Below are positions 11,380-23,348 of a stretch of DNA of 64,000 nucleotides, in pieces. This stretch comes from Sipunculus nudus (taxonomy: Eukaryota; Annelida; Sipuncula; Golfingiida; Sipunculidae): positions 2,665,741-2,729,740 of the forward strand of contig CM049318.1 in NCBI GenBank assembly GCA_026874595.1, written 5' to 3'. Both the position numbers and the translations under genes were made by a program. The notes beneath the pieces were generated by a model. That model made no database searches, was not told the DNA's origin, and saw nothing but the letters and a program-made list of their open reading frames with translations. Position 1 is the stretch's first letter. Each line of letters starts with the position of its first letter.

Positions 11380-11441
11380 TCATGGTTGAAAATTGAAAGT
11401 TAATGTGATAATGTGAGTGCACAGTAACTTAAACCTGAATC

Positions 11442-11772
11442 TGAGAAGTCACATTAATATGACAGCAAAATAATTTTACTTGAGGAAAGTATCATATCAC
11501 AATAAATATAATTTGGTTCTAACATTTTAATGCACACTGTAATCCATTTATACAGTCAACCTATAATTAACCATTAATAATTAACTACTGGGCAAAATTC
11601 AAAATGAAGACAAGAGATAAGAGTTACTTTGAAGATAATAACTTGAAAATGAAAAGTCACTTTAATATGATAACATAATTATTTTACCTGAGGAAAGTAT
11701 ATATATCATAGTGAATATAGTTTACTTAGTTTTAAAAATTAATGTATACCTTAATCTATTTATACAGACAAA
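11442..11772. repeat. Diverged ~125-bp direct repeat
   Basis: 11442-11565 and 11642-11772 share, in order, AGTCAC, TTAATATGA, TTTTAC, GAGGAAAGTAT, CACA/ATAGTGAATATA and TTTATACAGNCAA. An old direct duplication about 200 bp apart. Confidence 0.6.
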
Positions 11773-12584
11773 CTGTTTCGAAAATTGCTAGCGAGAACAT
11801 GATTTTGAACAGATCAGTGTTATTTTGCAGTTAATTAAAGTTAGCTTATGTAAGAGATTAACTGTTAACATAATATTACAATTACTGGCCAGTACTTTGG
11901 GGTGTGTCCAATTAAGTCACCTGGTACATACCTTTAATAAGTTCATAACCAGACAAGGTACATCCGAAGTACACATGGCCAGGGTACTAACTGGGGCAAA
12001 CTCAACCTGAGATATAAATAGCTTGGGACTGAGCAGCTATTAACTGAAGGCTTTGTGTGTCAATGATTTATCACTCAAGATGGGACTACAGTGAGAAAAA
12101 ACATTTGTTTTTTTTTTTTTTGGCTGACAGATTACTTAAATATAGATGGAACAGTTTCCAAGAATGCTTGCAGGTATGACTAAATCAATAGTACCTTGAG
12201 GTTGTCCAGGACACTGTGTTGATATTTTCTGTAATTACCCGTTAACAAGGACCTATTACATTATGAGATAATTGTTCTATGCGTGCAAGACCACCTGTCA
12301 TTTAAACTGATCTTTCACTGTTACCATAGTTACAATGATGTGTTAATTTTTTAAAACACACCAAGCATCTTCACCAAGTCTAGCTTTAATTATCTGAAAG
12401 TGAAAATTTTTACTGAAAGAGTTTATTAAGGTCTCAGAATGGTCCAAGAACTGTTTCAACTTTTCTTCCAAGTATTACCTAAAAGTGCTATGTTGCATTA
12501 AGGCCATTTGATGTGTTAATATTATTAAAGCTAAAGATGTGCACAATATAGCTGGTACATGAAAACTGTAATTTATCAAAATTG
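11773..12584. other. No gene seen; left flank of the tandem duplication
   Basis: Unique AT-rich sequence ending at the left breakpoint of the 6.88-kb duplication. No coding features recognised. Confidence 0.4.
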
Positions 12585-13009
12585 CTTGATTAAATTTAAT
12601 CTGAAAACAAAAAAATTACTGATTTTGTGTATTGCAACTTTAGTTATTTGCAGCATTAAGTGTTAAAACATTACATTTTCAGCCCATGGAGTACACAGAG
12701 TCCTGAACTGGGTGTCACATGAGCCTGGAGTAGGATGAAGGAAAGGCCGCATTTGCAGCTACCCAAGAAGCTGTACAAATAAGGTTTTAAAAGTTTTTTA
12801 TTTAATTTTTGCCTATATATATTACAAAGCATTATTTAATGACAATTTAAACTAAATAACTGTCAGTGTTGTGTTCTGTTAGAATGTTTTTTAAATGTTG
12901 GATTGTTGAAAGAATGGCGAGCCTGGTGTTTGCTTGGCGCACTTTACTTGGTTCACTTGTTTAACACTAGGTGCCATAAAACGGTCATAATGCCGTATAT
13001 CTGACATGT

Positions 13010-13375
13010 CGTAAAATTACAAAATCATACATAAAAAACTTGTATATGACAGACAGTTCAATACATCAAAGCACCCCTGAGATGTATGCACATGATGACA
13101 TTATATGTTGGTGCTACAAATCTTCTGTACTATAAAGCTTTTCAAGAGTTTTGGACACAAATTTCAAGTCAATACATGAAACTTTACCTGGATTTCCTGT
13201 GATTTTCACCAAAAATAGATGCACGGATATACTAAATACAAATGTATGACTTTTGGTGGAGCCAGTAGTCTTAATTGTGTATAAGAAGAGGCTGTTCAAA
13301 GACCCATGAACACACAAAATTCAGGGTGTTATGCCAAACTGTTTAACCACAGCTGAGATATGTGCATGGATGGAC
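13010..13375. repeat. Decayed tandem-core relic in X (copy 1)
   Basis: Contains phrases of the U/T-type cores in diverged form: GAGATGTATGCACATGATG, GTGGAGCCAGTAGTCTTAAT, CAAACTGTTTAACCACAGCT and GAGATATGTGCATGGATGGA. The same sequence is at 19886-20251 in copy 2. Short open frames here (13343-13643) are repeat-derived and not called as genes. Confidence 0.45.
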
Positions 13376-14589
13376 AATATATATATATATGCAAAAACAA
13401 TTTTTGGAAGCAATATCAAAATGGCATCTATCAAAACTATTCAAGTTGGATGGAAATGCAAAATTTTCAGACTTTCTTTGTTCGGGGCCCTGTGTTTCCG
13501 GGATTAATTCAGAAGCTTGGATCACAGGGAAGGGAATGTCACATACACACCAAACTTTAAACATACAAGCTATACTATATATATCTAAAGTATCTACTGT
13601 CTTTTCATATCTAAAATTTAATATTTCTCAGTATTTTAAATGATTATGCTTTTTCTAGGAATAACAGTTGGATTATTTGTAATATCTCATTGGTCCTTGA
13701 ATGTTCAGCTTAAAAATTTGAGATACATAAAAGTAAACCAGATTAGATTAAGTACTGTAAGTTTTAGGATTTTTCATCAACTAGTTCAGATGATATATAT
13801 AATTATTTGTTTTATGTTATTAGGTTAGCCATGTGGCCCTCAGCAGGGAATGCTTCGTTCAGGTCCACACAGCACTTATTTAATGACCTGTCCTGCTGTG
13901 CTGTAGTGGCCCAGTTATCTGTATCTAATGAGTAAACATTAAATGTGATCAACAGCTAACCTGTCTTCTTTGTGTGTAGCATACAGCCTTGCTACAAATA
14001 CCCGGATTCTCCATCACTTTTTGTGGTCCCATTTATAGGATCCAGGTAACTCAAGTGTTTCACAAATACGACCATCCCCAAATAACAACCACTTTTGTCA
14101 GTCCAAAAGGTGGTTGTAACTGTGGGGTTCACTGTTTTTATATTTAGTTACACAGATTGAGTTGGACAATGATATCTTGACTTCTTGAGTGAAGGATTCT
14201 AAAGTCGATGTCTGTTTCCCTAAAATAGTTGACTGGAGTCTTAACCTGAGTCCATAGCAGGTCCTGACTCCAGGCCTCCAGCACTGTAGATTTAGTGTCA
14301 ACAAATTTTGCCACTGCATGTGCATGTATTTATTAGGCCCAAAACAAATAAAAGGTATGGTTCTCAGGCACCGCCTGCGTCTTTTTTAACCCTCCGCATC
14401 AAAAATTTTTATTTTTTTTATTTTCATCTTTCAAGAAGATAAAATAATACAATTTTGATCAGATTTCTTTTTTATGTAGTGCTTTTACCTTTTCAGCAAA
14501 AAAAAATCTATTATTTTCATGTTTTTCCCTGATCGTATGACATATTTTTATTGCAACACACAAAAGATATGTTTATGAGGTTTTCCAAA

Positions 14590-15930
14590 ATATTGGTCCT
14601 GTGATCAGTTTGAAGCCAACCTGTCTACCCAAACTGGAGTTATCATAACTAATTTGTGAATGGATGGGCCCTGTGACCTTGTCCTTTGACCTTATGACCC
14701 CAAAATCAAAAGGAAACTTCCCCTGTTGGCAGGTGCATTGTATGTTGATGATGGAAGGATTGAGATGAAAAGTTGGGCTTAAAATGCATCCACAACCTTT
14801 CTAAAGTAGTAGGCCTGTGACCTTGACCTTTGATCTCATGACCCCAGAATCAACAGTTCTTACTTAAGTGGTGGGCCATATATAAGTCAAGTTTGAAACT
14901 AATATATCTTGAACCTAATATGTGGATTGATGGCCCCCATGTCCTTGACCTTGTGACCCCAAAATCTACAAGTTACTGCCACAATTGGCAGGTGAGCAAC
15001 ATCTGACAGATAGAAAGTTTGGGACAGAAAGTTTGGCTAAAATTACATCAACAATCTTTTTAAAGAAGCGGGTAATGTGACCTTGACCTTTTGCCTTATG
15101 ACCCCAAATCAAAAGGGTTCTTACATTAATATCAGGTCATATATAAGTCAAAATTGAAACCAATATGTCAATCCGATCTGGAGTTATCCAGAAACAAATA
15201 TGTGGACAGATGGGCTCCTGTGACGATGACCTTTGACCTTGTGACCCCCAAATCAATCAGTTTCTTCCCCTATTGGCAGCTCAGCTAAATGTACAAGATG
15301 GAAGGTTTTGGATGAAAAGTTTGGCTTAAACTGCATCCACAATCTTTCTAAATAAGTGGGTACTGTGACCTTGACCTTTGACCTCATGACCCCAAAATTG
15401 AAAAGGATCTTCCCCTATTGGCAGGTTAGCAATATCTTGAAGATGGAAGGTTTGGTATGAAAAGTTTGGCTTCAAATGTTTATGCATTCTTTTTTAAGAA
15501 ATGAGTCCTGTGACCATGACCTTTGACCGTTGGACTCCCAATTCCACACAGTTCTTACTTTAGTGGTGAGTCATATATAAATTAAGTTTGAAACCAATAT
15601 GTCAAAATAAACTGGAGTTATCATCTGGAAACTATTTTGTTAACAGATGGCCCCTGTGACCTTGACCTTTGACCATGTGACCCCAAATTCATTTATGGTC
15701 TCCCCATACTGGCAAGTCAGCTAAATGTGCAAAATGGAAAGTTTGGGATGAAAAACTTTTTTTAAAAAGTGAGTCCTGTGACCTTGACCTCTGACCTCAT
15801 GGCCCCAAAATCATATAGGTTCTTGCTTTAGTGGAGGGCTATATGTAAGTCATGTTTGAAATCCATTGTCAATACAACCTGGAGTTATCATCTGGAAACA
15901 AATTTGTGTGGATGGAAGGATGCACAGACA
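14590..15930. repeat. ~140-bp tandem array rich in TGACCTTTGACCT (X copy 1)
   Basis: About nine diverged units, each with a GTGACCTTGACCTTTGACC-type block (near 14690, 14817, 14945, 15078, 15222, 15366, 15510, 15656 and 15778), then TGACCCCAAAATC, a CCCCTATTGGCAGGT phrase and a TGGAAGGTTTGGGATGAAAA phrase. It ends in CAGACAGACAGACAGG and an imperfect palindrome around CCATATGG near 15966. Related arrays lie at 36080-36790 and 37560-38060. Confidence 0.9.
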
Positions 15931-16066
15931 GACAGCTAAACAGACAGACAGACAGGGTGATGACCATATGGCATCCTTTTTTTATCAATAAACACACCAG
16001 GTTTTGGGACACTAGATGTAATTATAGCTGAGAGGCTGACATGATTGTTGTCATTTTATAGTAAAA

Positions 16067-18704
16067 CAAGGGACCTATGGGTCACGACGCTCAGCTGTTA
16101 TATATGATAAAAAAATATTATTTAGAAATGAGGCACATGCTGGTTTTGTGTGGTAATAAATATAAGCTGTATTATGAGTTGTTGTTGTTTAGCTTATGTA
16201 TGATTTTGATAGTACCTTTGGAGACAGGGAAGAGGATTGATTCCATTTATTTTATTAACAAATGGAGTACTACTGTCACACAGATTTTGACTTGGCCATA
16301 TAACTTATAAGCAGAACATATAATATAAGAGTTTAACTATTTATTTAAAAAAAATTACAAATATTGTCCCAAATATAATTTTTATAAAAAATAATAAGAG
16401 AATCATATGATTTTTTTAAATGAAATATAACTGATATGATTATTAAAATAATATTAAAGAATATATTCATGAATGCATTCATGAATACATTTTGAAAGTA
16501 TTTGCACGAGTATTCATATACTTTCATTTTTACCTGAATTCCTATTCTTTATGCAAGAAATTTTATAATGGAGTACATAATCATATTCGTATTTAAACAC
16601 AATTACAAAGTATTCGCACCATGTCTGGTATTTATTCAGTTTCACCAACCAATGATGTTGAGAATCCAGAATATACAAAATTCACACATTTAAATAATGA
16701 TCATAAGTACCTGGTTTTATGGCTTTTATTAATATTAAAAAATAACTGTAAAAAATTCATTTTGGACTAATTTCACATCAATGTACACACTAGACACAGT
16801 AGGAATCTAGATTAATATTATCAACTGCATCTTTGTCTATCATTAATTTCCTTCATATGATACCTTATGATTAGTAATGAATAATATGATTTACTTCTTT
16901 ATCATTAAAATTGAACTGAAAAATGCCATAGGTGACTGCATGGTGTTATTTGGAATATGTGACATTCTACCCATCGATACAAGATTCTTATATCATCAGT
17001 AACTGCAAGTTAATTTCCTGTTATTATAAACTAACAAATTCCTTTTTCTATTTTTCTTTAATTTGTTATTAAAAACCAATAAAATTTTATTAATTTATTG
17101 TTTATTGTTATGTTGTTGGTTAAAACTACTAGATGAGTTGGGTTGAACACCTGGATCAACTGTGGCTGGCCATAAGCTGCCTGGATTCCTGTATGCCTCG
17201 CCTGAAGCGTGCATAATTTGATGAAAGGTCAACAAGGTCAACATACAGGTGACTCAAGAGGGGCTGGAGAGAGCCAAAGTCTGACAGGGTCTCATAAAAA
17301 ACATTAATAAAAGCTACAATTTTTGGCCAATTTCTTTCAGCTTTCTAAACTAAAAAGCTGAAATCCTAATGTGTGCATGATATGAAAATTATATCAACAG
17401 TGCTCACAGGACACAAACTTGCCATGGTCACAGTTGGGCAAAATTTAAGGTACTAATTTTATATTTATACTAATAACTTATAAAATTTGAAAATTCAGAA
17501 CTAATTTTGGGTATTCAATTGAATCTTGATTAAATAATGTTACATTCCTGACAAAAAAATCTCTAGCTTCAGCAATGCCCTTGTTAAGGGAGTAAATATA
17601 TTTCTTGATTTTTTACAAAGTGCATTATGTTTGGGCCCATAACTTAAAACAATTACGCAATACTGACATCATTCTGGCATGTGCATAGAGAATGAAAAAT
17701 ATGTATATTATTTATGATTAAAGTCAGATCAGTGGTTTTGATATTAGGCAGTCTTGAAGTGTAACAATGGGTTTTTAATGGAAAAATGAAGTTTTTCATT
17801 AATATCTCGAAGGTATTAAGTCCTAGTGACCAAATTCTTGGCATGGTAGGGGATTTTGGAGACATCTAACTGTATGCCGAATTTAAGGAACTAAGAGCTG
17901 AAGCTGGGGAGCTGAGCTCTTGCAAACTGCATAACACTAGCTTGATGTAAACAATATGTTACATGGTGCTTGAAAACTTATTAAAATCTACAGTTTTTGA
18001 TCAACTGGTTTCAAATTTTTGGTGTTAACAGTTGAAATGCTAACAAAAACATGCTGTGAAAATTAAATCCACAGTACTTACAGGAAAAAAACGTGCCATG
18101 GTCAAAGTTGGGCAAAATTTAAGGTACCAATTTTTAATTTTTATTAATATTTTAGAAAATTTAAAAGATTTTCATCTAATTTTGGGTATACAATTTACTT
18201 TTGATTAATTAAAGTTATATTACTGGAAAAAAGGTCGATAGCTTTAACATTTTTTGTGTTAAGTGATCAAATATCTTTCCTGATTTTTTACAAAATGCAT
18301 TATGTTTGGGCCCATAACTTTTTTAAATTAAATAATACAGACATAATTTCTGGCATGTACATAGGAACTATATAGTGGAACATTTATGGTAAATATGAGG
18401 AAAAACAGATGAGTGGTTTTGATATTAGGCAGTCCTGAAGTGTGAAAATAGGTTTTTAATGAAAAATTGAGGTTTTTCCTTAATTTCTCAAAGGAACGAA
18501 GTTGCAAAGACCCAGTTTTCGGCTTGGTAGGAGATCTTGGGGACATCTAACATTATGCTGAATTTTGGATTCCTAGGTCTTACGGTTTCAAAACGTGCCA
18601 CATCTACGGACGGACGGACGGACGGACGGACGGACGGACAGACGGACGGACGACGGACAATGGACCACGACTATAGCTCAGATGACTTATAGTCAGCTGA
18701 GCTA
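16067..18704 (-). mobile_element. Element P1, complete Helentron-like element (2.64 kb)
   Basis: Left edge CAAGGGACCTATGGGTCAC with GCTCAGCTG at 16089-16097. Right edge: (GGAC)n microsatellite at about 18608-18660, then a hairpin at 18674-18704 (TAGCTCAG, TGACT-TAT-AGTCA, CTGAGCTA) whose CAGCTGAGC (18694-18702) is the inverse of 16089-16097. It contains two tandem subunits about 675 bp apart (TTTGGGCCCATAACTT near 17630 and 18305). The empty site in unit 2 (22939-22946) is eight A's; here four A's precede and five follow, so no target duplication beyond 1 bp. Closer in sequence to P3 than to P2. No transposase; short minus-strand frames at 17653-17865 and 18328-18546 are not called as genes. 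Confidence 0.85.
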
Positions 18705-18708
18705 AAAA

Positions 18709-19096
18709 TGTTTTTAAATATTCGTTAAAATAACAAAAAAATACAGGTGGCGCCACCACTTTTCGGGAACTGACAAAACTAGTCATGGTCAATATTCAAG
18801 GCAAGATTCATGACAATCCATGCAATAATTATCAAGATATTGGAGGTTTTGTATTATATTTTTGATTATTCTCGGGGTACTTTCAAGCCCCATAGCTCGG
18901 AGGATATAGGTCACAGTGACCTAATTTCAGGTTTCCAAGGAGAATTTTTATTGTCCTCCCTGGATATTCAATAAGAAGTTTCTAGGTCCAGCAGTTACAA
19001 TTTGTGCCCTGCTAATGGACGGCCAGACGCCCGGACGGCCAGAAGGACGAAGGACAAACCGCCATTCCTAAATCTCAGTTGACTTACATCTGAGCT
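18709..19096 (-). mobile_element. Q unit (copy 1), truncated hairpin-ended element
   Basis: Contains ACAGGTGGCGCCACCACTT (about 18745), ATATAGGTCACAGTGACC (about 18903), a GGACGGCCAGACGCCCGGAC segment and ends in a degenerate hairpin (CTCAGTTGACTTACAT, CTGAGCTA) followed by AAAAA. The P-type left edge is missing. Nearly identical to 22945-23335. It is itself preceded by the A-run in which P1 is inserted. Confidence 0.75.
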
Positions 19097-19164
19097 AAAA
19101 AAGGTAAAAAAAAAACATAGCCCAACATTTCTGAAAAAAAGTGCCTAAGAACCATACTTTTTAT

Positions 19165-19417
19165 TTTTTTTTGGCCTAAACTATATTTATTTACATGGAT
19201 TGTACAACTAGGTAAAATAACTAATACGAGGCACTCTGTGTGGCTTGGATGTTGTCACTCAATTGTTTGTAAAGGTGGAGGAAACCGGAGCACCAAGAGA
19301 AATTTAACCACCAACCTTGGATGGGCGACTACAACCAACTCTCAAGCCGTGCAGGAATTGAACCTGGGTCACTAGTGGAGAAGGCCATGTGTTTTACCAC
19401 TCATCTGTCTGGGCCCC
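19165..19417 (-). mobile_element. tRNA-derived SINE, V-SINE-like (copy 1)
   Basis: On the minus strand a Pol III B box GGTTCAATTCC (plus 19354-19364) follows an A-box-like CAGATGAGTGG (plus 19397-19407) at normal tRNA spacing. Downstream on the minus strand lies the inverse of GGTGGAGGAAACCGGAGCAC (about 19275-19295), a phrase I associate with the conserved core of V-SINE elements. V-SINEs are known in molluscs. No tRNA cloverleaf is preserved, so this is a SINE and not a tRNA gene. The A box is imperfect. Confidence 0.6.
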
Positions 19418-19885
19418 TTCCTTCTGGCTGATTATTAAAAAATATGAAGTCTTGGCAGAAATTGATTAAATTTAATCTGAAAACAAAAAAATTACTGATT
19501 TTGTGTATTGCAACTTTAGTTATTTGCAGCATTAAGTGTTAAAACATTACATTTTCAGCCCATGGAGTACACAGAGTCCTGAACCGGGTGTCACATGAGC
19601 CTGGAGTAGGATGAAGGAAAGGCCGCATTTGCAGCTACCCAAGAAGCTGTACAAATAAGGTTTTAAAAGTTTTTTATTTAATTTTTGCCTATATATAATA
19701 CAAAGCATTATTTAATGACAATTTAAACTAAATAACTGTCAGTGTTGTGTTCTGTTAGAACGTTTTTTAAATGTTGGATTGTTGAAAGAATGGCGAGCCT
19801 GGTGTTTGCTTGGCGCACTTTACTTGGTTCACTTGTTTAACACTAGGTGCCATAAAACGGTCATAATGCCGTATATCTGACATGT

Positions 19886-20251
19886 CGTAAAATTACAAAA
19901 TCATACATAAAAAACTTGTATATGACAGACAGTTCAATACATCAAAGCACCCCTGAGATGTATGCACATGATGACATTATATGTTGGTGCTACAAATCTT
20001 CTGTACTATAAAGCTTTTCAAGAGTTTTGGACACAAATTTCAAGTCAATACATGAAACTATACCTGGATTTCCTGTGATTTTCACCAAAAATAGATGCAC
20101 GGATATACTAAATACAAATGTATGACTTTTGGTGGAGCCAGTAGTCTTAATTGTGTATAAGAAGAAGCTGTTCAAAGACCCATGAACACACAAAATTCAG
20201 GGTGTTATGCCAAACTGTTTAACCACAGCTGAGATATGTGCATGGATGGAC
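19886..20251. repeat. Decayed tandem-core relic in X (copy 2)
   Basis: Same content as 13010-13375 with a few substitutions (for example GAAACTATACC for GAAACTTTACC). Confidence 0.45.
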
Positions 20252-21465
20252 AATATATATATATATGCAAAAACAATTTTTGGAAGCAATATCAAAATGG
20301 CATCTATCAAAACTATTCAAGTTGGATGGAAATGCAAAATTTTCAGACTTTCTTTGTTCGGGGCCCTGTGTTTCCGGGATTAATTCAGAAGCTTGGATCA
20401 CAGGGAAGGGAATGTCACATACACACCAAACTTTAAACATACAAGCTATACTATATATATCTAAAGTATCTACTGTCTTTTCATATCTAAAATTTAATAT
20501 TTCTCAGTATTTTAAATGATTATGCTTTTTCTAGGAATAACAGTTGGATTATTTGTAATATCTCATTGGTCCTTGAATGTTCAGCTTAAAAATTTGAGAT
20601 ACATAAAAGTAAACCAGATTAGATTAAGTACTGTAAGTTTTAGGATTTTTCATCAACTAGTTCAGATGATATATATAATTATTTGTTTTATGTTATTAGG
20701 TTAGCCATGTGGCCCTCAGCAGGGAATGCTTCGTTCAGGTCCGCACAGCACTTATTTAATGACCTGTCCTGCTGTGCTGTAGTGGCCCAGTTATCTGTAT
20801 CTAATGAGTAAACATTAAATGTGATCAACAGCTAACCTGTCTTCTTTGTGTGTAGCATACAGCCTTGCTACAAATACCCGGATTCTCCATCACTTTTTGT
20901 GGTCCCATTTATAGGATCCAGGTAACTCAAGTGTTTCACAAATACGACCATCCCCAAATAACAACCATTTTTGTCAGTCCAAAAGGTGGTTGTAACTGTG
21001 GGGTTCACTGTTTTTATATTAAGTTACACAGATTGAGTTGGACAATGATATCTTGACTTCTTGAGTGAAGGATTCTAAAGTCGATGTCTGTTTCCCTAAA
21101 ATAGTTGACTGGAGTCTTAACCTGAGTCCATAGCAGGTCCTGACTCCAGGCCTCCAGCACTGTAGATTTAGTGTCAACAAATTTTGCCACTGCATGTGCA
21201 TGTATTTATTAGGCCCAAAACAAATAAAAGGTATGGTTCTCAGGCACCGCCTGCGTCTTTTTTAACCCTCCGCATCAAAAATTTTTTTTTTTTTTATTTT
21301 CATCTTTCAAGAAGATAAAATAATACAATTTTGATCAGATTTCTTTTTTATGTAGTGCTTTTACCTTTTCAGCAAAAAAAAATCTATTATTTTCATGTTT
21401 TTCCCTGATCGTATGACATATTTTTATTGCAACACACAAAAGATATGTTTATGAGGTTTTCCAAA

Positions 21466-22806
21466 ATATTGGTCCTGAGATCAGTTTGAAGCCAACCTGT
21501 CTACCCAAACTGGAGTTATCATAACTAATTTGTGAATGGATGGGCCCTGTGACCTTGTCCTTTGACCTTATGACCCCAAAATCAAAAGGAAACTTCCCCT
21601 ATTGGCAGGTGCATTGTATGTTGATGATGGAAGGATTGAGATGAAAAGTTGGGCTTAAAATGCATCCACAACCTTTCTAAAGTAGTAGGCCTGTGACCTT
21701 GACCTTTGATCTCATGACCCCAGAATCAACAGTTCTTACTTAAGTGGTGGGCCATATATAAGTCAAGTTTGAAACTAATATATCTTGAACCTAATATGTG
21801 GATTGATGGCCCCCATGTCCTTGACCTTGTGACCCCAAAATCTACAAGTTACTGCCACAATTGGCAGGTGAGCAACATCTGACAGATAGAAAGTTTGGGA
21901 CAGAAAGTTTGGCTAAAATTACATCAACAATCTTTTTAAAGAAGCGGGTAATGTGACCTTGACCTTTTGCCTTATGACCCCAAATCAAAAGGGTTCTTAC
22001 ATTAATATCAGGTCATATATAAGTCAAAATTGAAACCAATATGTCAATCCGATCTGGAGTTATCCAGAAACAAATATGTGGACAGATGGGCTCCTGTGAC
22101 GATGACCTTTGACCTTGTGACCCCCAAATCAATCAGTTTCTTCCCCTATTGGCAGCTCAGCTAAATGTACAAGATGGAAGGTTTTGGATGAAAAGTTTGG
22201 CTTAAACTGCATCCACAATCTTTCTAAATAAGTGGGTACTGTGACCTTGACCTTTGACCTCATGACCCCAAAATTGAAAAGGATCTTCCCCTATTGGCAG
22301 GTTAGCAATATCTTGAAGATGGAAGGTTTGGTATGAAAAGTTTGGCTTCAAATGTTTATGCATTCTTTTTTAAGAAATGAGTCCTGTGACCATGACCTTT
22401 GACCGTTGGACTCCCAATTCCACACAGTTCTTACTTTAGTGGTGAGTCATATATAAATTAAGTTTGAAACCAATATGTCAAAATAAACTGGAGTTATCAT
22501 CTGGAAACTATTTTGTTAACAGATGGCCCCTGTGACCTTGACCTTTGACCATGTGACCCCAAATTCATTTATGGTCTCCCCATACTGGCAAGTCAGCTTA
22601 ATGTGCAAAATGGAAAGTTTGGGATGAAAAACTTTTTTTAAAAAGTGAGTCCTGTGACCTTGACCTCTGACCTCATGGCCCCAAAATCATATAGGTTCTT
22701 GCTTTAGTGGAGGGCTATATGTAAGTCAAGTTTGAAATCCATTGTCAATACAACCTGGAGTTATCATCTGGAAACAAATTTGTGTGGATGGAAGGATGCA
22801 CAGACA
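21466..22806. repeat. ~140-bp tandem array rich in TGACCTTTGACCT (X copy 2)
   Basis: Second copy of the array at 14590-15930, unit for unit, with scattered substitutions (for example CCCCTATTGG for CCCCTGTTGG in the first unit). Confidence 0.9.
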
Positions 22807-22944
22807 GACAGCTAAACAGACAGACAGACAGGGTGATGACCATATGGCATCCTTTTTTTATCAATAAACACACCAGGTTTTGGGACACTAGATGTAATTA
22901 TAGCTGAGAGGCTGACATGATTGTTGTCATTTTATAGTAAAAAA

Positions 22945-23335
22945 AATGTTTTTAAATATTCGTTAAAATAACAAAAAAATACAGGTGGCGCCACCACTTT
23001 TCGGGAACTGACAAAACTAGTCATGGTCAATATTCAAGGCAAGATTCATGACAATCCATGCAATAATTATCAAGATATTGGAGGTTTTGTATTATATTTT
23101 TGATTATTCTCGGGGTACTTTCAAGCCCCAAAGCTCGGAGGATATAGGTCACAGTGACCTAATTTCAGGTTTCCAAGGAGAATTTTTATTGTCCTCCCTG
23201 GATATTCAATAAGAAGTTTCTAGGTCCAGCAGTTACAATTTGTGCCCTGCTAATGGACGGCCAGACGCCCGGACGGCCAGAAGGACGAAGGACAAACCGC
23301 CATTCCTAAATCTCAGTTGACTTACATCTGAGCTA
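22945..23335 (-). mobile_element. Q unit (copy 2)
   Basis: Matches 18709-19096 with about one visible difference (CAAAGCTCGG for CATAGCTCGG). Here it directly follows X through an uninterrupted A-run, giving the empty site for P1, and it is followed by P2. Confidence 0.75.
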
Positions 23336-23348
23336 AAAAAGGTAAAAA

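Larger units (their letters stand above)
12585..19460. repeat. 6.88-kb tandem duplication, unit 1 (X-P1-Q-Y)
   Basis: Starts TTGATTAAATTTAATCTG and recurs at 19461 with a period of about 6876 bp (for example 13360 and 20236 start the same sequence). Order: X 12585-16066, P1 16067-18704, Q 18709-19096, Y 19115-19460. X differs from its partner at roughly a dozen sites over about 3.5 kb by eye. The unit 1/unit 2 junction at 19460 shows no obvious homology between the joined sequences. Confidence 0.92.

Noticed and set aside
13343-13643. Open frames on both strands, repeated at 20219-20519
   Set aside because: Duplicated as part of the 6.88-kb unit; overlapping frames on both strands over a decayed repeat core, with no coding signature.
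18608-18660. (GGAC)n as a plain microsatellite
   Set aside because: It always sits just inside the terminal hairpin of P-type elements, so it is a component of the mobile element and not an independent feature.
16067-18704. P as a cut-and-paste transposon with terminal inverted repeats
   Set aside because: The inverse motifs are only 9 bp and lie asymmetrically (22 bp from one edge, 2 bp from the other), and the empty-site comparison shows no target duplication beyond 1 bp.
19354-19407. tRNA gene
   Set aside because: B box present and A box approximate, but no cloverleaf or acceptor stem; better explained as the head of a SINE, duplicated at 26230-26290.
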